Shown: positions 1-8,780 of the stretch, piece after piece
Position numbering within the stretch: the first letter of the stretch is position 1
How the letters are laid out: each line of letters starts with the position of its first letter
Source of the DNA: JAEVLT01 sp050496765
GTDB lineage: Bacteria > Bacillota > Bacilli > Bacillales > Cytobacillaceae
Direction of reading: 5' to 3'
Assembly: GCF_050496765.1 (NCBI RefSeq)
Contig: NZ_JBNWEO010000015.1
Span: forward strand, 62,001-126,000
Length of the DNA stretch: 64,000 bases
Position numbers and translations under genes: made by a program
The notes under the pieces: generated by a model
Seen by the model: the letters and a program-made list of their open reading frames with translations, nothing else
What the model was told of the DNA's origin: nothing
The model's database searches: none

Positions 1-288
1 TCCTATGGTGCGTTTGTAGAAGTCTTCCCTGGAGTAGAGGGACTTGTTCACATTTCCCAAATTGCCCATAAACATATAGGAACACCGCATGAAGTACTGA
101 AAGAAGGACAGGAAGTAAAAGTAAAAGTCCTTGATGTAAATGAAGGAGAACAGCGTTTATCCTTAAGTATAAAAGATCTATTGGAAAAAGATGTGGAAGA
201 AAACTTGGATTACGAGCTGCCGGAAGAATCCAAGGGCTTCCAGCTTGGTGAAATGATCGGGGATAAATTAAAGAATCTGCGAAAATAA
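1..288 (+). CDS. ypfD: S1 RNA-binding domain protein (YpfD/RpsA-like), C-terminal end
   Basis: The window opens inside this gene; 95 codons remain before the stop at 286-288. The visible part is one complete OB-fold S1 repeat with the typical pattern YGAFVEVFPGVEGLVH near its start and EGQEVKVKVLDVN near its end, followed by an acidic tail. S1 repeats bind single-stranded RNA. Position directly upstream of fni matches ypfD of B. subtilis, a homologue of ribosomal protein S1. Only 12 bases separate it from fni, so the two are probably co-transcribed. The number of S1 repeats cannot be judged because the 5' part is outside the window. Confidence 0.85.
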   Translation, partial: SYGAFVEVFPGVEGLVHISQIAHKHIGTPHEVLKEGQEVKVKVLDVNEGEQRLSLSIKDLLEKDVEENLDYELPEESKGFQLGEMIGDKLKNLRK

Positions 289-300
289 TGGTGATAATTC

Positions 301-1332
301 GTGTCTAGGTCAGATCGGAAATGGGATCACATCCGCTATGCCGCTGAAGAAGAACAAAAGCATACGAAAGCTTTTGCTGACATTCATTTTGTCCACCAAA
401 GCCTGCCGAATTTAAGTGTGAACGATATTCAATTCGATTTAAAAATTGGCGAACTTTCTTTAAGTTCGCCAATTTTTATCAATGCCATGACAGGTGGCGG
501 CGGTGAGAGGACTTACCAAATAAATAAGGGACTTGCGCAGGCAGCGAATTTGTCGGGTGTAGCAATGGCAGTCGGTTCGCAAATGTCAGCCTTAAAAAAT
601 GCCAAGGAAAAATATACATACGAAGTGGTTCGCGAGTACAATCCAAACGGCATCGTCATCGCCAATCTTGGAAGTGAAGCAACGGTTGAGCATGCGCAAC
701 GAGCCATTGATATGATCGAAGCAAACGCTTTGCAGCTGCATTTGAACGTAATTCAGGAATTGACAATGCCAGAGGGGGATCGCGATTTCACAGGTGCGTT
801 GAAAAGAATCGAAACCATTGTAAAAAATGTTTCTGTCCCTGTAATCGTAAAAGAAGTAGGATTCGGAATGAGCCGCGAAACCGTTTTGTCGTTGAACTCT
901 GCTGGAGTGACGATCATTGATATTGGAGGCGCAGGTGGCACCAACTTTGCAAAAATTGAAAATCGAAGAAGAAGTCAAGCTCTTTCCTTCTTTAATGATT
1001 GGGGCATTCCTTCTGCAGTATCGATTGCAGAGGTAGCCGATAGTGCGCCGGAACTGGCAATCATTGGTTCAGGAGGAATTCGTTCTGCTCTCGATGCAGC
1101 GAAAGCCATTGCCCTTGGAGCGGATGCAGTCGGGATCGCGGGGGCTTTTTTAACCATCCTTTTGGAGCAGGGGTGTGAAGGCCTTCTCGAAGCGATTAAC
1201 ACCTTTCATATGGAATTAGCCTTGATCATGACCGCACTTGGGACTAAAACAGTAGCTGAACTGCAACAAGCTCCACTTGTCATTGCTGGAAAACGGACCA
1301 TTGGCTTAAACAAAGAGGGATTGACACAATAA
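301..1332 (+). CDS. fni: Type 2 isopentenyl-diphosphate delta-isomerase
   Basis: This enzyme interconverts isopentenyl and dimethylallyl diphosphate, the building blocks of prenyl chains such as the menaquinone tail made by hepS/hepT in this window. Type 2 enzymes need FMN and NADPH and fold as a TIM barrel. The 343 residues fit the family length. Visible signatures are MTGGGGERTYQIN near residue 63, the SQMSALK segment, and GSGGIRSALDAAKAIALG near residue 259, the phosphate-binding end of an FMN barrel. The start is GTG, preceded by GGTGAT at 290-295. A clear terminator follows at 1356. Confidence 0.95.
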   Translation: MSRSDRKWDHIRYAAEEEQKHTKAFADIHFVHQSLPNLSVNDIQFDLKIGELSLSSPIFINAMTGGGGERTYQINKGLAQAANLSGVAMAVGSQMSALKNAKEKYTYEVVREYNPNGIVIANLGSEATVEHAQRAIDMIEANALQLHLNVIQELTMPEGDRDFTGALKRIETIVKNVSVPVIVKEVGFGMSRETVLSLNSAGVTIIDIGGAGGTNFAKIENRRRSQALSFFNDWGIPSAVSIAEVADSAPELAIIGSGGIRSALDAAKAIALGADAVGIAGAFLTILLEQGCEGLLEAINTFHMELALIMTALGTKTVAELQQAPLVIAGKRTIGLNKEGLTQ

Positions 1333-1355
1333 AATACAGCATCAGATAAAAAGGT

Positions 1356-1386
1356 AAAAAGCTCTCGCGGCTGCGAGAGCTTTTTG
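1356..1386 (+). terminator. Rho-independent terminator after fni
   Basis: An inverted repeat AAAAAGCTCTCGC / GCGAGAGCTTTTT with a four-base loop is followed by a T run. Because the arms end in A and T runs it could also serve the minus-strand gene at 1392. Confidence 0.9.
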
Positions 1387-1391
1387 CCTTT

Positions 1392-1535
1392 TTAGTCCGC
1401 TTTGGAATCGTTCATTGAGCGGGCTTCTTCCGGGCTTTGCAGCTTTGTTGCTCCCGGGTAGTGCAAGGCCTGATCACGGTCAGACTCAACTCTTCTGCTT
1501 GCTTTAAGTTTTTTTTCCTGACGATCTTTACCCAT
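1392..1535 (-). CDS. ypzI: YpzI-like small protein
   Basis: A 47-residue, highly charged protein beginning MGKDRQEKKLKAS and containing a central DQALHYPGATKLQSPEE segment. This pattern matches the short YpzI proteins of Bacilli, whose function is unknown. The longer reading frame that extends upstream is unlikely, because a strong ribosome binding site (AGGAGG, plus-strand 1545-1550) sits just ahead of two adjacent ATG codons at 1538 and 1535. I chose the second ATG because family members start with MGKDRQ. The gene converges on fni and shares its terminator. No membrane segment or cysteine is present. Confidence 0.75.
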   Translation of the reverse strand: MGKDRQEKKLKASRRVESDRDQALHYPGATKLQSPEEARSMNDSKAD

Positions 1536-1618
1536 CATCCTACACCTCCTCTTTTTAAGATGGTGCAGATTGGAAAGATTATTCCGGGAAGTATGAAACT
1601 CCTGTTGTTGTACCGATA

Positions 1619-2254
1619 ATGGAAAACATAGGAGGTATGCAGGGTATGGAAGGATCCATGTTTTATTTTCTTTTTTGGTGTTCGTGGATTTATATAACAT
1701 TTATAATGAAAAAAGAAAATCCTTTTCGGACAAAACTGGCTGCTGCTGTGTTAATCGTCATCATCTTGGCTGATTTTTCAATACCAATCGGAAATAATAA
1801 GGTGTATGCAGGCGGTCTTTTTTTATTAATCATCACCTATATGGCTGCAAAGAAAGTGAAAGGGAAATCTTTGGCCTATTTTTTTATTTGTTCCTTCATC
1901 ATCCTGATTGCTTACGTAACATTCCACTTGTTCGAACTATTTGATCCAGTATGGCTTATTTTAAAAAAAGAGTGGATGATGGGCATCATCCTCGGTTATT
2001 TAGCCATTTTGCTGCAAAAAAATATTTGGGGGCGGCTTTTCATTTTGATCAGCGGAACGATGCAAGGTGAGATTCTCTATGCTTTTATATTAAGTAAATA
2101 TGGTTTCGGTTATCCAATAGCAGGTCTGGCCTATTTGGATTCGTTTTCCTTAACAGCAGTGCTGCTGATTCTTTGGAGTGGAATGGAGAATTTCAGCGTT
2201 TTATTTGAAAGGCATATCAATGTTGCGGAACGCGGAAAAGAAAAATCATCTTAA
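1619..2254 (+). CDS. yphA: YphA family membrane protein
   Basis: A 211-residue, very hydrophobic protein with about six or seven predicted membrane spans, for example LAAAVLIVIILADFSIPI, AYFFICSFIILIAYVTFHL and the C-terminal SLTAVLLILWSGM. Size, hydrophobicity and position between fni and der match YphA of B. subtilis, which has no established function. The B. subtilis gene yphB, normally next to it, is not seen here. The N-terminus is uncertain: ATG at 1619 has no clear ribosome binding site, while internal ATG codons at 1637 and 1646 follow the AGGAGG at 1630-1635 and the GGTATGG stretch. Confidence 0.75.
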   Translation: MENIGGMQGMEGSMFYFLFWCSWIYITFIMKKENPFRTKLAAAVLIVIILADFSIPIGNNKVYAGGLFLLIITYMAAKKVKGKSLAYFFICSFIILIAYVTFHLFELFDPVWLILKKEWMMGIILGYLAILLQKNIWGRLFILISGTMQGEILYAFILSKYGFGYPIAGLAYLDSFSLTAVLLILWSGMENFSVLFERHINVAERGKEKSS

Positions 2255-2385
2255 GCCTACGCAAGAAGAGGTGTTGATGTTGCGCTCACCAAGGGCGAGA
2301 AGGCTCTTAATCGACGGGCTGACCAGGATCCTTTCGCCTTTTGTTCTTGCGGGAGAGGATTAACATTTGTTACTATAATAAAGTT

Positions 2386-2415
2386 AAGCCCTTCTTCTTC
2401 AGGAAGGGTTTCTTT
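2386..2415 (+). terminator. Terminator between yphA and der
   Basis: AAGCCCTTC and GAAGGGTTT (one G-T wobble) flank an eight-base loop and run into TTTCTTT. Confidence 0.75.
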
Positions 2416-2522
2416 AGCGAAAAGGCATTTAATTTAGAAATGATACTGCGGATAGCTTTTGTTATCGTTGAAAAAAATAGATGGAGCATTTGTTGTTAGT
2501 AGTAGAGAAAGGGTGGTTTTAA

Positions 2523-3833
2523 ATGGTGAAACCTGTGATTGCGATTGTTGGCCGTCCGAACGTCGGTAAATCAACGATTTTCAATCGGATTGTTGGCGAA
2601 AGAGTCTCCATTGTCGAGGATATTCCGGGAGTAACACGTGACCGGATATACAGTTCGGGAGAATGGCTGACACATGAATTTAATGTAATTGATACAGGAG
2701 GCATTGATATTGGCGACGAGCCTTTTTTAGAGCAAATTCGCCAACAAGCTGAAGTTGCGATTGATGAGGCAGATGTCATTATTTTTATTACAAACGGGCG
2801 TGAAGGTGTGACAGCTGCTGATGAAGAAGTAGCCAAGATTTTGTATAAGTCAAAAAAACCGGTTGTATTAGGTGTCAATAAGATTGATAATCCGGAAATG
2901 CGGGATCAGATCTATGATTTCTACTCCCTTGGATTTGGAGAACCGATCCCGATCTCCGGGTCACACGGGCTAGGTTTGGGAGATCTTCTTGATGAGGCGG
3001 CAAAGCATTTTCCGAAAACGAATCAGCAGGATTATGATGACGACATGATTAAGTTTTCCTTAATTGGGCGGCCGAATGTTGGTAAATCTTCGTTAGTAAA
3101 CGCCATTCTTGGTGAAGAACGAGTGATTGTCAGCGATATAGCTGGAACGACAAGAGACGCGGTTGACTCCATTTACACGTATAATGGGGAAAAGTATGTC
3201 ATAATTGATACGGCGGGAATGCGAAAAAAAGGAAAAGTATACGAAAATACCGAAAAATACAGTGTACTCCGGGCATTAAGAGCGATTGAGCGGTCGGATG
3301 TGGTACTTGTTGTTATAAATGCAGAAGAAGGAATTATTGAACAAGATAAAAAAATTGCCGGATATGCTCATGAAGCAGGCCGAGCTGTCGTAATAGTTGT
3401 CAATAAATGGGATGCTGTTGAAAAAGACGAAAAAACAATGAAGGAATTTGAAGAAAAAATTCGCGATCATTTTCTCTTTCTCAGCTATGCACCTATCGTG
3501 TTTTTGTCGGCCAAAACAAAGAAACGAATCCATACGTTGTTGCCAATGATTAATCTGGCGAGTGAGAACCATGCAATGCGGGTCGAAACGAGTGTATTAA
3601 ATGATATCATTATGGATGCAGTAGCAATGAATCCGACGCCTACTGACAAAGGGAAACGGCTGAAGATTTACTATACTACCCAAGTTTCGGTTAAACCGCC
3701 AACCTTTGTGGTTTTCGTCAATGATCCGGAATTATTGCACTTTTCCTATGAACGGTTTTTGGAAAACCGGATCCGCGATGCTTTTGGATTTGAGGGTACA
3801 CCCATCCGGATTTTTGCAAGGGAAAGAAAATAA
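2523..3833 (+). CDS. der: Ribosome biogenesis GTPase Der
   Basis: Der (EngA, YphC) is an essential double GTPase that assists assembly of the 50S ribosomal subunit. The 436 residues contain two consecutive GTPase domains: P-loops GRPNVGKST near residue 10 and GRPNVGKSS near residue 184, switch segments DIPGVTRDR and DIAGTTRDA, and NKID / NKWD specificity motifs. A KH-like RNA-binding domain fills the last ~85 residues. A GGGTGG site lies upstream of the ATG. gpsA follows after 17 bases, as in B. subtilis. Confidence 0.98.
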   Translation: MVKPVIAIVGRPNVGKSTIFNRIVGERVSIVEDIPGVTRDRIYSSGEWLTHEFNVIDTGGIDIGDEPFLEQIRQQAEVAIDEADVIIFITNGREGVTAADEEVAKILYKSKKPVVLGVNKIDNPEMRDQIYDFYSLGFGEPIPISGSHGLGLGDLLDEAAKHFPKTNQQDYDDDMIKFSLIGRPNVGKSSLVNAILGEERVIVSDIAGTTRDAVDSIYTYNGEKYVIIDTAGMRKKGKVYENTEKYSVLRALRAIERSDVVLVVINAEEGIIEQDKKIAGYAHEAGRAVVIVVNKWDAVEKDEKTMKEFEEKIRDHFLFLSYAPIVFLSAKTKKRIHTLLPMINLASENHAMRVETSVLNDIIMDAVAMNPTPTDKGKRLKIYYTTQVSVKPPTFVVFVNDPELLHFSYERFLENRIRDAFGFEGTPIRIFARERK

Positions 3834-3850
3834 GAGAGGGCGTGAAAGAA

Positions 3851-4894
3851 ATGCAGCGAACTGGCGAGAATATGACTGTGCTGGGAGCGGGAAGCTGGGG
3901 AACAGCACTGGCCATGGTGCTGGCTGATAATGGCCATCAAGTAAGGCTGTGGAGCCACAATGAAAAGCAAGCTGAAGAGATTAACCTCCATCATACGAAT
4001 AAAAAATATTTGCCCGGAATCTCTTTGCCTGAGTCAATCAGAGGTTTTGCATCCTTGAATGAAGCATTAGCAGAAATCGAAACGATTATTATAGCCGTTC
4101 CGACAAAGGCAATCCGCGATGTTGCCGCGAAAATTCGCTCTGTGCAAAAAAAGCCGCTTACGATTGTCCATGTAAGCAAAGGAATAGAGCCAAATACGCT
4201 TTTACGTATTTCGGAGATGATTAAACAAGAGGTTCCGAAAGAAATGGTAAAAGATGTAGTGGTTTTATCCGGTCCAAGCCATGCGGAAGAAGTCAGCTTG
4301 CGCCATCCAACGACCGTAACGGTTTCTTCGGAAAATATGGCTGCGGCGGAAAGGGTTCAAGATCTGTTTATCAACCAAAACTTTCGCGTTTATACGAACC
4401 CGGATATCATTGGGGTGGAAATCGGCGGTGCTTTGAAAAATATTATCGCCCTTGCTGCAGGTATTACGGACGGTCTCGGTTATGGCGACAATGCGAAAGC
4501 GGCGTTAATGACAAGAGGATTGGCGGAAATTGCCCGCCTTGGAACGAAAATGGGGGCAAATCCATTAACGTTTTCAGGCTTAACAGGAATCGGCGATTTA
4601 ATTGTTACGTGTACAAGCATACATTCTCGAAATTGGCGCGCAGGGCATTTGCTGGGAAAAGGCCGTACCCTTGATGAAGTTCTTGAAAATATGGGCATGG
4701 TGGTTGAAGGAGTTCGAACAACCAAGGCCGCATACCAGCTTGCTGAAAAGTACGAAGTTTCAATGCCGATCACGACTGCTCTTTACCATGTCCTATTTGA
4801 CCATGTAAAGCCAAAAGAGGCTGTTGACGCTCTCATGGCACGCGGAAAAACAAATGAAATGGATGATCTGATCAACATTTTGGTAGAACGATAA
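3851..4894 (+). CDS. gpsA: Glycerol-3-phosphate dehydrogenase [NAD(P)+]
   Basis: GpsA reduces dihydroxyacetone phosphate to sn-glycerol 3-phosphate, the backbone of phospholipids. An N-terminal nucleotide-binding fold is marked by LGAGSWGTALA. The segment EIGGALKNIIALAAG carries the conserved catalytic lysine, and GLTGIGDLIVTCTS is typical of the helical substrate domain. Several in-frame starts exist (GTG 3842, ATG 3851, ATG 3872). I chose 3851 (347 residues) because GAGAGGG at 3834-3840 lies about ten bases upstream of it but almost touches the GTG. A terminator follows at 5017. Confidence 0.96.
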   Translation: MQRTGENMTVLGAGSWGTALAMVLADNGHQVRLWSHNEKQAEEINLHHTNKKYLPGISLPESIRGFASLNEALAEIETIIIAVPTKAIRDVAAKIRSVQKKPLTIVHVSKGIEPNTLLRISEMIKQEVPKEMVKDVVVLSGPSHAEEVSLRHPTTVTVSSENMAAAERVQDLFINQNFRVYTNPDIIGVEIGGALKNIIALAAGITDGLGYGDNAKAALMTRGLAEIARLGTKMGANPLTFSGLTGIGDLIVTCTSIHSRNWRAGHLLGKGRTLDEVLENMGMVVEGVRTTKAAYQLAEKYEVSMPITTALYHVLFDHVKPKEAVDALMARGKTNEMDDLINILVER

Positions 4895-5016
4895 TTTTAA
4901 TGCACAAATTCAGCTAAAATAGGCATTCTAACGATACCTAAAGCATTGGAATTGCATAAAATGCAACGAAGCAAACTGGTAAAATGAAACGGGAGTTTGG
5001 GTATGTTTAGTCAATG

Positions 5017-5060
5017 GACTGAAGTCAGAGTTTCGCCCCTCTAGCTTTCAGTCTTTTTCT
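5017..5060 (+). terminator. Terminator after gpsA
   Basis: GACTGAA (5017-5023) pairs with TTCAGTC (5047-5053), with a possible inner AGAG/CTCT pairing, followed by a long T-rich run. Confidence 0.7.
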
Positions 5061-5080
5061 TTTTTTGAAAGTTATGACTA

Positions 5081-5089
5081 TGGTATAAT
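5081..5089 (+). promoter_or_regulatory. Extended -10 promoter of yphE
   Basis: TGGTATAAT is a perfect extended -10 element (TG-N-TATAAT). There is no good -35 at standard spacing. It lies just ahead of the yphE ribosome binding site AGGGGAGGGG. Confidence 0.65.
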
Positions 5090-5115
5090 AAGCCTCTAGA
5101 AGGGGAGGGGTTTGT

Positions 5116-5301
5116 TTGTCGCCAGGGATAGTGAAAATGTGGATTTCCATTGTTGGGATGGGGTTAATGTTTATGGCAATTGCTGCGATTTACTTAAGCC
5201 GCTTTAAACTTAAAGGGGTACTGCGCATTTTCACCGCTGTACTTGCTTATATCTTCTTGATGATTTCGGGAATCATTCTATTTCTTGTCCTTTTTACATA
5301 A
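5116..5301 (+). CDS. yphE: YphE, DUF2768 family small membrane protein
   Basis: A 61-residue protein with two predicted membrane spans (VKMWISIVGMGLMFMAIAAI and VLAYIFLMISGIILFLVLF) joined by a basic loop YLSRFKLKG. The KMWIS opening and YLSR-KLKG motif match DUF2768 proteins that sit between gpsA and yphF in Bacilli. Function is unknown. The start is TTG; AGGGGAGGGG at 5101-5110 supports it. Confidence 0.8.
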   Translation: MSPGIVKMWISIVGMGLMFMAIAAIYLSRFKLKGVLRIFTAVLAYIFLMISGIILFLVLFT

Positions 5302-5382
5302 CGAAAATTGCTGATCGTATCACATTCTTGCTTTACTTAATCCAAAGAAAAAATCCTGCTATAAAACAAAGGGTGAAGGACA

Positions 5383-6096
5383 TTGAGGGTTGCCGCAATA
5401 GCAATAGTGCTTGCCGGGGTGGCGGTATTTTTATCAGGGTGCATGTACCCTAAAGAAGAACTTGCAAAAAATCGAACACCTTACAAGGATCAAGTCCAAG
5501 CAGTACAAACCGCAGTCGATTCGTTTCAGAAGGATAATGGGGGAATTCTGCCGATTAAAACGAAAGACGCTGACACGCCAATCTATCAAAAATATCCGAT
5601 AGATTTTAAAAAAATAGTTCCAAAATACCTCGTCGATCCTCCGGGAAATGCTTACGAAAACGGGGGCGTTTTTGAATATGTTCTGATTGACGCAGAAACA
5701 AAGCCAACGGTAAAGTTGCTTGATGTTCGCATGGCCGATGCGATACGGGATCTCAAATTAAGAATAAAAGCCGGCGGATACCCTCCGTATAAAAAAAGAC
5801 TGGCAGATAATGTGTATACGCTTGATTATCATCAATTAGGGCTTGAAAAGCCGCTCTATGCAGTTAGTCCTTTCACACACCGAAACCTTCCATTTGTCAT
5901 AACTGGAACAGGTGAAATTTTTGTCGATTACCGTGCAGACCTCTTTCAGGTAATCCAAAAAGGAAGGTATACGCTAAAGCCGGGGGTGGATATCCGATGG
6001 ATTTTAACGAAAAATTCGCTTTTCGTTCCTGCCTACTCGCTGCCGTATACGATTGATGCCAAAACGCAAGAGCCGGTTTTTTTAAATGGGAAATAA
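5383..6096 (+). CDS. yphF: YphF-like lipoprotein
   Basis: A 237-residue putative lipoprotein. Residues 1-16 form a signal peptide and FLSGC (cysteine at residue 20) is a lipobox, so the mature protein should be anchored to the outer face of the membrane. No catalytic motif is recognised. The position upstream of spoIVA is that of YphF. TTG start, preceded by GGGTGAAGG. A long hairpin follows at 6137. Confidence 0.8.
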   Translation: MRVAAIAIVLAGVAVFLSGCMYPKEELAKNRTPYKDQVQAVQTAVDSFQKDNGGILPIKTKDADTPIYQKYPIDFKKIVPKYLVDPPGNAYENGGVFEYVLIDAETKPTVKLLDVRMADAIRDLKLRIKAGGYPPYKKRLADNVYTLDYHQLGLEKPLYAVSPFTHRNLPFVITGTGEIFVDYRADLFQVIQKGRYTLKPGVDIRWILTKNSLFVPAYSLPYTIDAKTQEPVFLNGK

Positions 6097-6136
6097 GAAC
6101 CTTTTCGCTTTTAAAAGTTAACACATGAAAAAAGTC

Positions 6137-6185
6137 ATAACCCTTTTCCTTAGAAATATATTGTAGGAGAAGGGTTATTTGTTTT
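6137..6185 (+). terminator. Terminator after yphF
   Basis: A 14-bp inverted repeat, ATAACCCTTTTCCT (6137-6150) with AGGAGAAGGGTTAT (6165-6178), is followed by TTTGTTTTG. Confidence 0.75.
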
Positions 6186-6351
6186 GTGTACTCTTATTTT
6201 TTGAATAAATAGGTGAGTATCGGTAAGGAGGTAAATAAATTTTTAGAAAAAATGTCATAACAGCATAGGACAACATCATAAATATATACTGTCCAAAAAT
6301 ACCTAGATGGATAATATTATCCCACTAACTCTATGATCGGGAGGGGATCAT

Positions 6352-7830
6352 TTGGAAAAAGTAGATATTTTCAAAGATATTGCGGAACGAACTGGCGGCG
6401 ATATTTATTTAGGCGTTGTTGGTGCGGTTCGGACTGGCAAATCAACGTTCATAAAAAAATTCATGGAACTGGTTGTTTTGCCAAATATGACAAATGAAGC
6501 CGAGAGAACACGTACACAGGATGAATTGCCGCAAAGTGCGGCAGGCAAAACCATTATGACAACTGAACCGAAATTTGTTCCAAACCAAGCGACGACGATC
6601 CATGTTGATGAAGGTCTTGAAGTAAATATTCGTCTTGTCGACTGTGTCGGCTATACGGTTCCAGGAGCAAAAGGATACGAAGATGAGAATGGGCCAAGAA
6701 TGATCAACACTCCATGGTATGAAGAGCCGATTCCGTTCCATGAAGCAGCAGAAATCGGTACCCGAAAAGTTATTCAAGAGCATTCAACAATCGGTGTAGT
6801 TATCACAACAGACGGAACGATTGGAGAAATTCCGCGAGCCAACTACTTGGAGGCGGAGGAACGGGTTATTGAAGAACTGAAGGAAGTCGGTAAGCCGTTT
6901 ATTATGGTCGTAAACAGCGCCCAGCCGCACCACCCAAATACGGAATCATTAAGAGCAAGCCTAGCAGAGAAATACGATATTCCTGTTATTTCGATGAGTG
7001 TTGAGAGTATGCGTGAAAGCGACGTATTAAACGTATTAAGGGAGGCGTTGTATGAGTTTCCGGTGCTCGAAGTCAACGTCAACCTTCCTAGCTGGGTTAT
7101 GGTGCTTCGAGAAAATCATTGGCTCCGTGAAAACTATCAGGAAGCCGTTAAAGAAACGGTTAAAGATATTAAAAGGTTAAGAGATGTAGATCGAGTGGTC
7201 CAACAGTTCAGTGATTTTGAATTCATTGAAAGAGCTGGTCTTGCCGGAATTGAAATGGGGCAGGGGATTGCGGAAATTGATCTTTTCGCACCTGACGAGT
7301 TATACGACGAAATTTTGAAAGAAATTGTCGGCGTCGAAATCAGAGGGAAAGATCATCTGCTTGAACTGATGCAAGATTTCGCCCATGCGAAAGCGGAGTA
7401 CGATCAAATCGCGGATGCTTTGAAAATGGTGAAACAAACGGGGTACGGAATCGCTTCACCATCGCTTGCAGATATGAGCCTGGAGGAGCCGGAAATTATT
7501 CGGCAAGGTGCCCGCTTTGGTGTCCGCTTAAGGGCAGTAGCTCCATCGATTCATATGATTAAAGTCGATGTTGAGTCTGAATTTGCCCCGATTATCGGTA
7601 CAGAAAAACAGAGTGAGGAACTGGTTCGCTATTTAATGCAAGATTTTGAAGAGGATCCACTATCCATTTGGAATTCTGATATTTTTGGACGCAGCCTCAG
7701 TTCCATCGTCCGCGAAGGAATTCAGGCAAAACTGTCATTAATGCCGGAGAATGCAAGGTATAAATTAAAAGAAACCCTTGAGCGCATAATCAATGAAGGT
7801 TCAGGCGGATTGATCGCAATCATTTTATAA
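6352..7830 (+). CDS. spoIVA: Stage IV sporulation protein A
   Basis: SpoIVA is the ATP-hydrolysing scaffold that polymerises on the forespore surface and forms the base of the spore coat. The 492 residues equal the B. subtilis length. The Walker A loop GAVRTGKST lies at residues 24-32, the switch-like segment RLVDCVGYTVPGAKG near 100, and the protein ends in the hydrophobic GGLIAIIL tail typical of the family. The TTG start is preceded by GGGAGGGG. In B. subtilis the gene is transcribed by sigma E in the mother cell; I could not place a convincing sigma E promoter here. It is strong evidence that the organism forms endospores. Confidence 0.98.
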   Translation: MEKVDIFKDIAERTGGDIYLGVVGAVRTGKSTFIKKFMELVVLPNMTNEAERTRTQDELPQSAAGKTIMTTEPKFVPNQATTIHVDEGLEVNIRLVDCVGYTVPGAKGYEDENGPRMINTPWYEEPIPFHEAAEIGTRKVIQEHSTIGVVITTDGTIGEIPRANYLEAEERVIEELKEVGKPFIMVVNSAQPHHPNTESLRASLAEKYDIPVISMSVESMRESDVLNVLREALYEFPVLEVNVNLPSWVMVLRENHWLRENYQEAVKETVKDIKRLRDVDRVVQQFSDFEFIERAGLAGIEMGQGIAEIDLFAPDELYDEILKEIVGVEIRGKDHLLELMQDFAHAKAEYDQIADALKMVKQTGYGIASPSLADMSLEEPEIIRQGARFGVRLRAVAPSIHMIKVDVESEFAPIIGTEKQSEELVRYLMQDFEEDPLSIWNSDIFGRSLSSIVREGIQAKLSLMPENARYKLKETLERIINEGSGGLIAIIL

Positions 7831-7832
7831 TC

Positions 7833-7862
7833 AGACTCTCTCAAGCAGAGGGTCTTTTTTTT
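7833..7862 (+). terminator. Terminator after spoIVA
   Basis: AGACTCTCT and AGAGGGTCT (one wobble pair) flank a five-base loop and are followed by eight T. Confidence 0.85.
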
Positions 7863-7909
7863 ATATATGAACAGAAAACAAACTTCATCAGCAAGAAATC
7901 ATCCGTCAA

Positions 7910-8071
7910 ATGAAACACCTAAAAACAAAAACCGCATTGCGTATGATTCGCCAGAAACAGACAGGATATTACAAATTTATTGCAACCATGAAAAGATTGC
8001 CATTATTTCTTGAAATGTTCTTGATATGGGGAATTGATTATGATAATCTTTTAACAGAATTAACGTCATAA
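7910..8071 (+). other. Possible 53-codon ORF in the spoIVA-hbs gap
   Basis: The 400 bases between the spoIVA terminator and hbs hold no recognised gene. One frame stays open from 7871 to 8071 and reads like protein, with basic residues first and LPLFLEMFLIWGIDYDNLL near the end. The first ATG is at 7910, but there is no ribosome binding site ahead of it. It may be a gene remnant or chance. The rest of the gap is AT-rich and includes an AGTAAA/TTTACT inverted repeat at 8211-8226 upstream of hbs. Confidence 0.2.
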
Positions 8072-8260
8072 CGCTAAAAAACCTTTATTTTACAAGGTTA
8101 TTGTCAAAAATGATTTGCAGTTTGGCAACCGTTCCTTTAAACTATTTTTTAGAAGTAAAAAAGGCATCATGACGTATAGAAACATGCAAATTTGTTTAAG
8201 AATGTAGATAAGTAAACTTATTTACTATGAATTCAACTTTTTTGGGAGGAGGTGAATGGC

Positions 8261-8533
8261 ATGAACAAGACAGAACTAATTAATGCAGTTGCTGAAGCTA
8301 GCGAACTTTCTAAAAAGGATGCTACAAAAGCAGTTGATGCTGTTTTTGATTCAATTCTAGATGCTTTAAAAAATGGTGATAAAGTGCAATTAATCGGTTT
8401 TGGTAACTTTGAAGTCCGTGAGCGTGCAGCCCGCAAAGGCCGCAATCCTCAAACTGGCGAGGAGATCGAAATCGGAGCAAGCAAAGTTCCAGCATTTAAA
8501 CCAGGTAAAGCGCTTAAAGATGCAGTTAAATAA
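8261..8533 (+). CDS. hbs: DNA-binding protein HU (HBsu)
   Basis: The main nucleoid protein: a small basic dimer that bends DNA without sequence specificity. The 90-residue sequence starts MNKTELINAVAEASELSKKD and contains IGFGNFEVRERAARKGRNPQ, the beta-arm signature of HU. ATG at 8261 is chosen over the in-frame GTG at 8252, because AGGAGGTGA runs into the GTG while it stands eight bases from the ATG. The gene is followed by its own terminator. Confidence 0.97.
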   Translation: MNKTELINAVAEASELSKKDATKAVDAVFDSILDALKNGDKVQLIGFGNFEVRERAARKGRNPQTGEEIEIGASKVPAFKPGKALKDAVK

Positions 8534-8571
8534 TTACATATTCTAATTGTTTTAAGCGAATGTTTAACCAG

Positions 8572-8600
8572 AAGGCCATGGAAAAATTCCATGGTCTTTT
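8572..8600 (+). terminator. Terminator after hbs
   Basis: A 12-bp stem (AAGGCCATGGAA / TTCCATGGTCTT) with a three-base loop ends in TTTT. Confidence 0.85.
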
Positions 8601-8713
8601 CACTTAAACGAAACCTCGACAGTTGGAGCATCGGACAAAGTCAGAGGTACTTACGTCTGCTAAAGAAATATAGCTACTCTTTCATTCGGCTGACGAGAGA
8701 AAGTTTTTCGTTT

Positions 8714-8743
8714 TGCTTGCGGTTAAAGGGTTATGCTAAGATG
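8714..8743 (+). promoter_or_regulatory. Candidate sigma A promoter of folE
   Basis: TTGCTT (8714-8719), an 18-base spacer and TAAGAT (8738-8743); the TG at 8735-8736 makes it an extended -10. It would start transcription about 30 bases before folE. Confidence 0.5.
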
Positions 8744-8780
8744 TATTATATTAGATGGATGTTTGCTAGGAGGCTGTAGG

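Noticed and set aside
2178..2363. 61-codon plus-strand frame overlapping the end of yphA
   Set aside because: Starts inside yphA without a ribosome binding site and has no recognisable content.
6254..6283. Possible sigma E promoter of spoIVA
   Set aside because: Elements resemble the consensus only loosely and spacing is off; expected biologically but not supported by the sequence.
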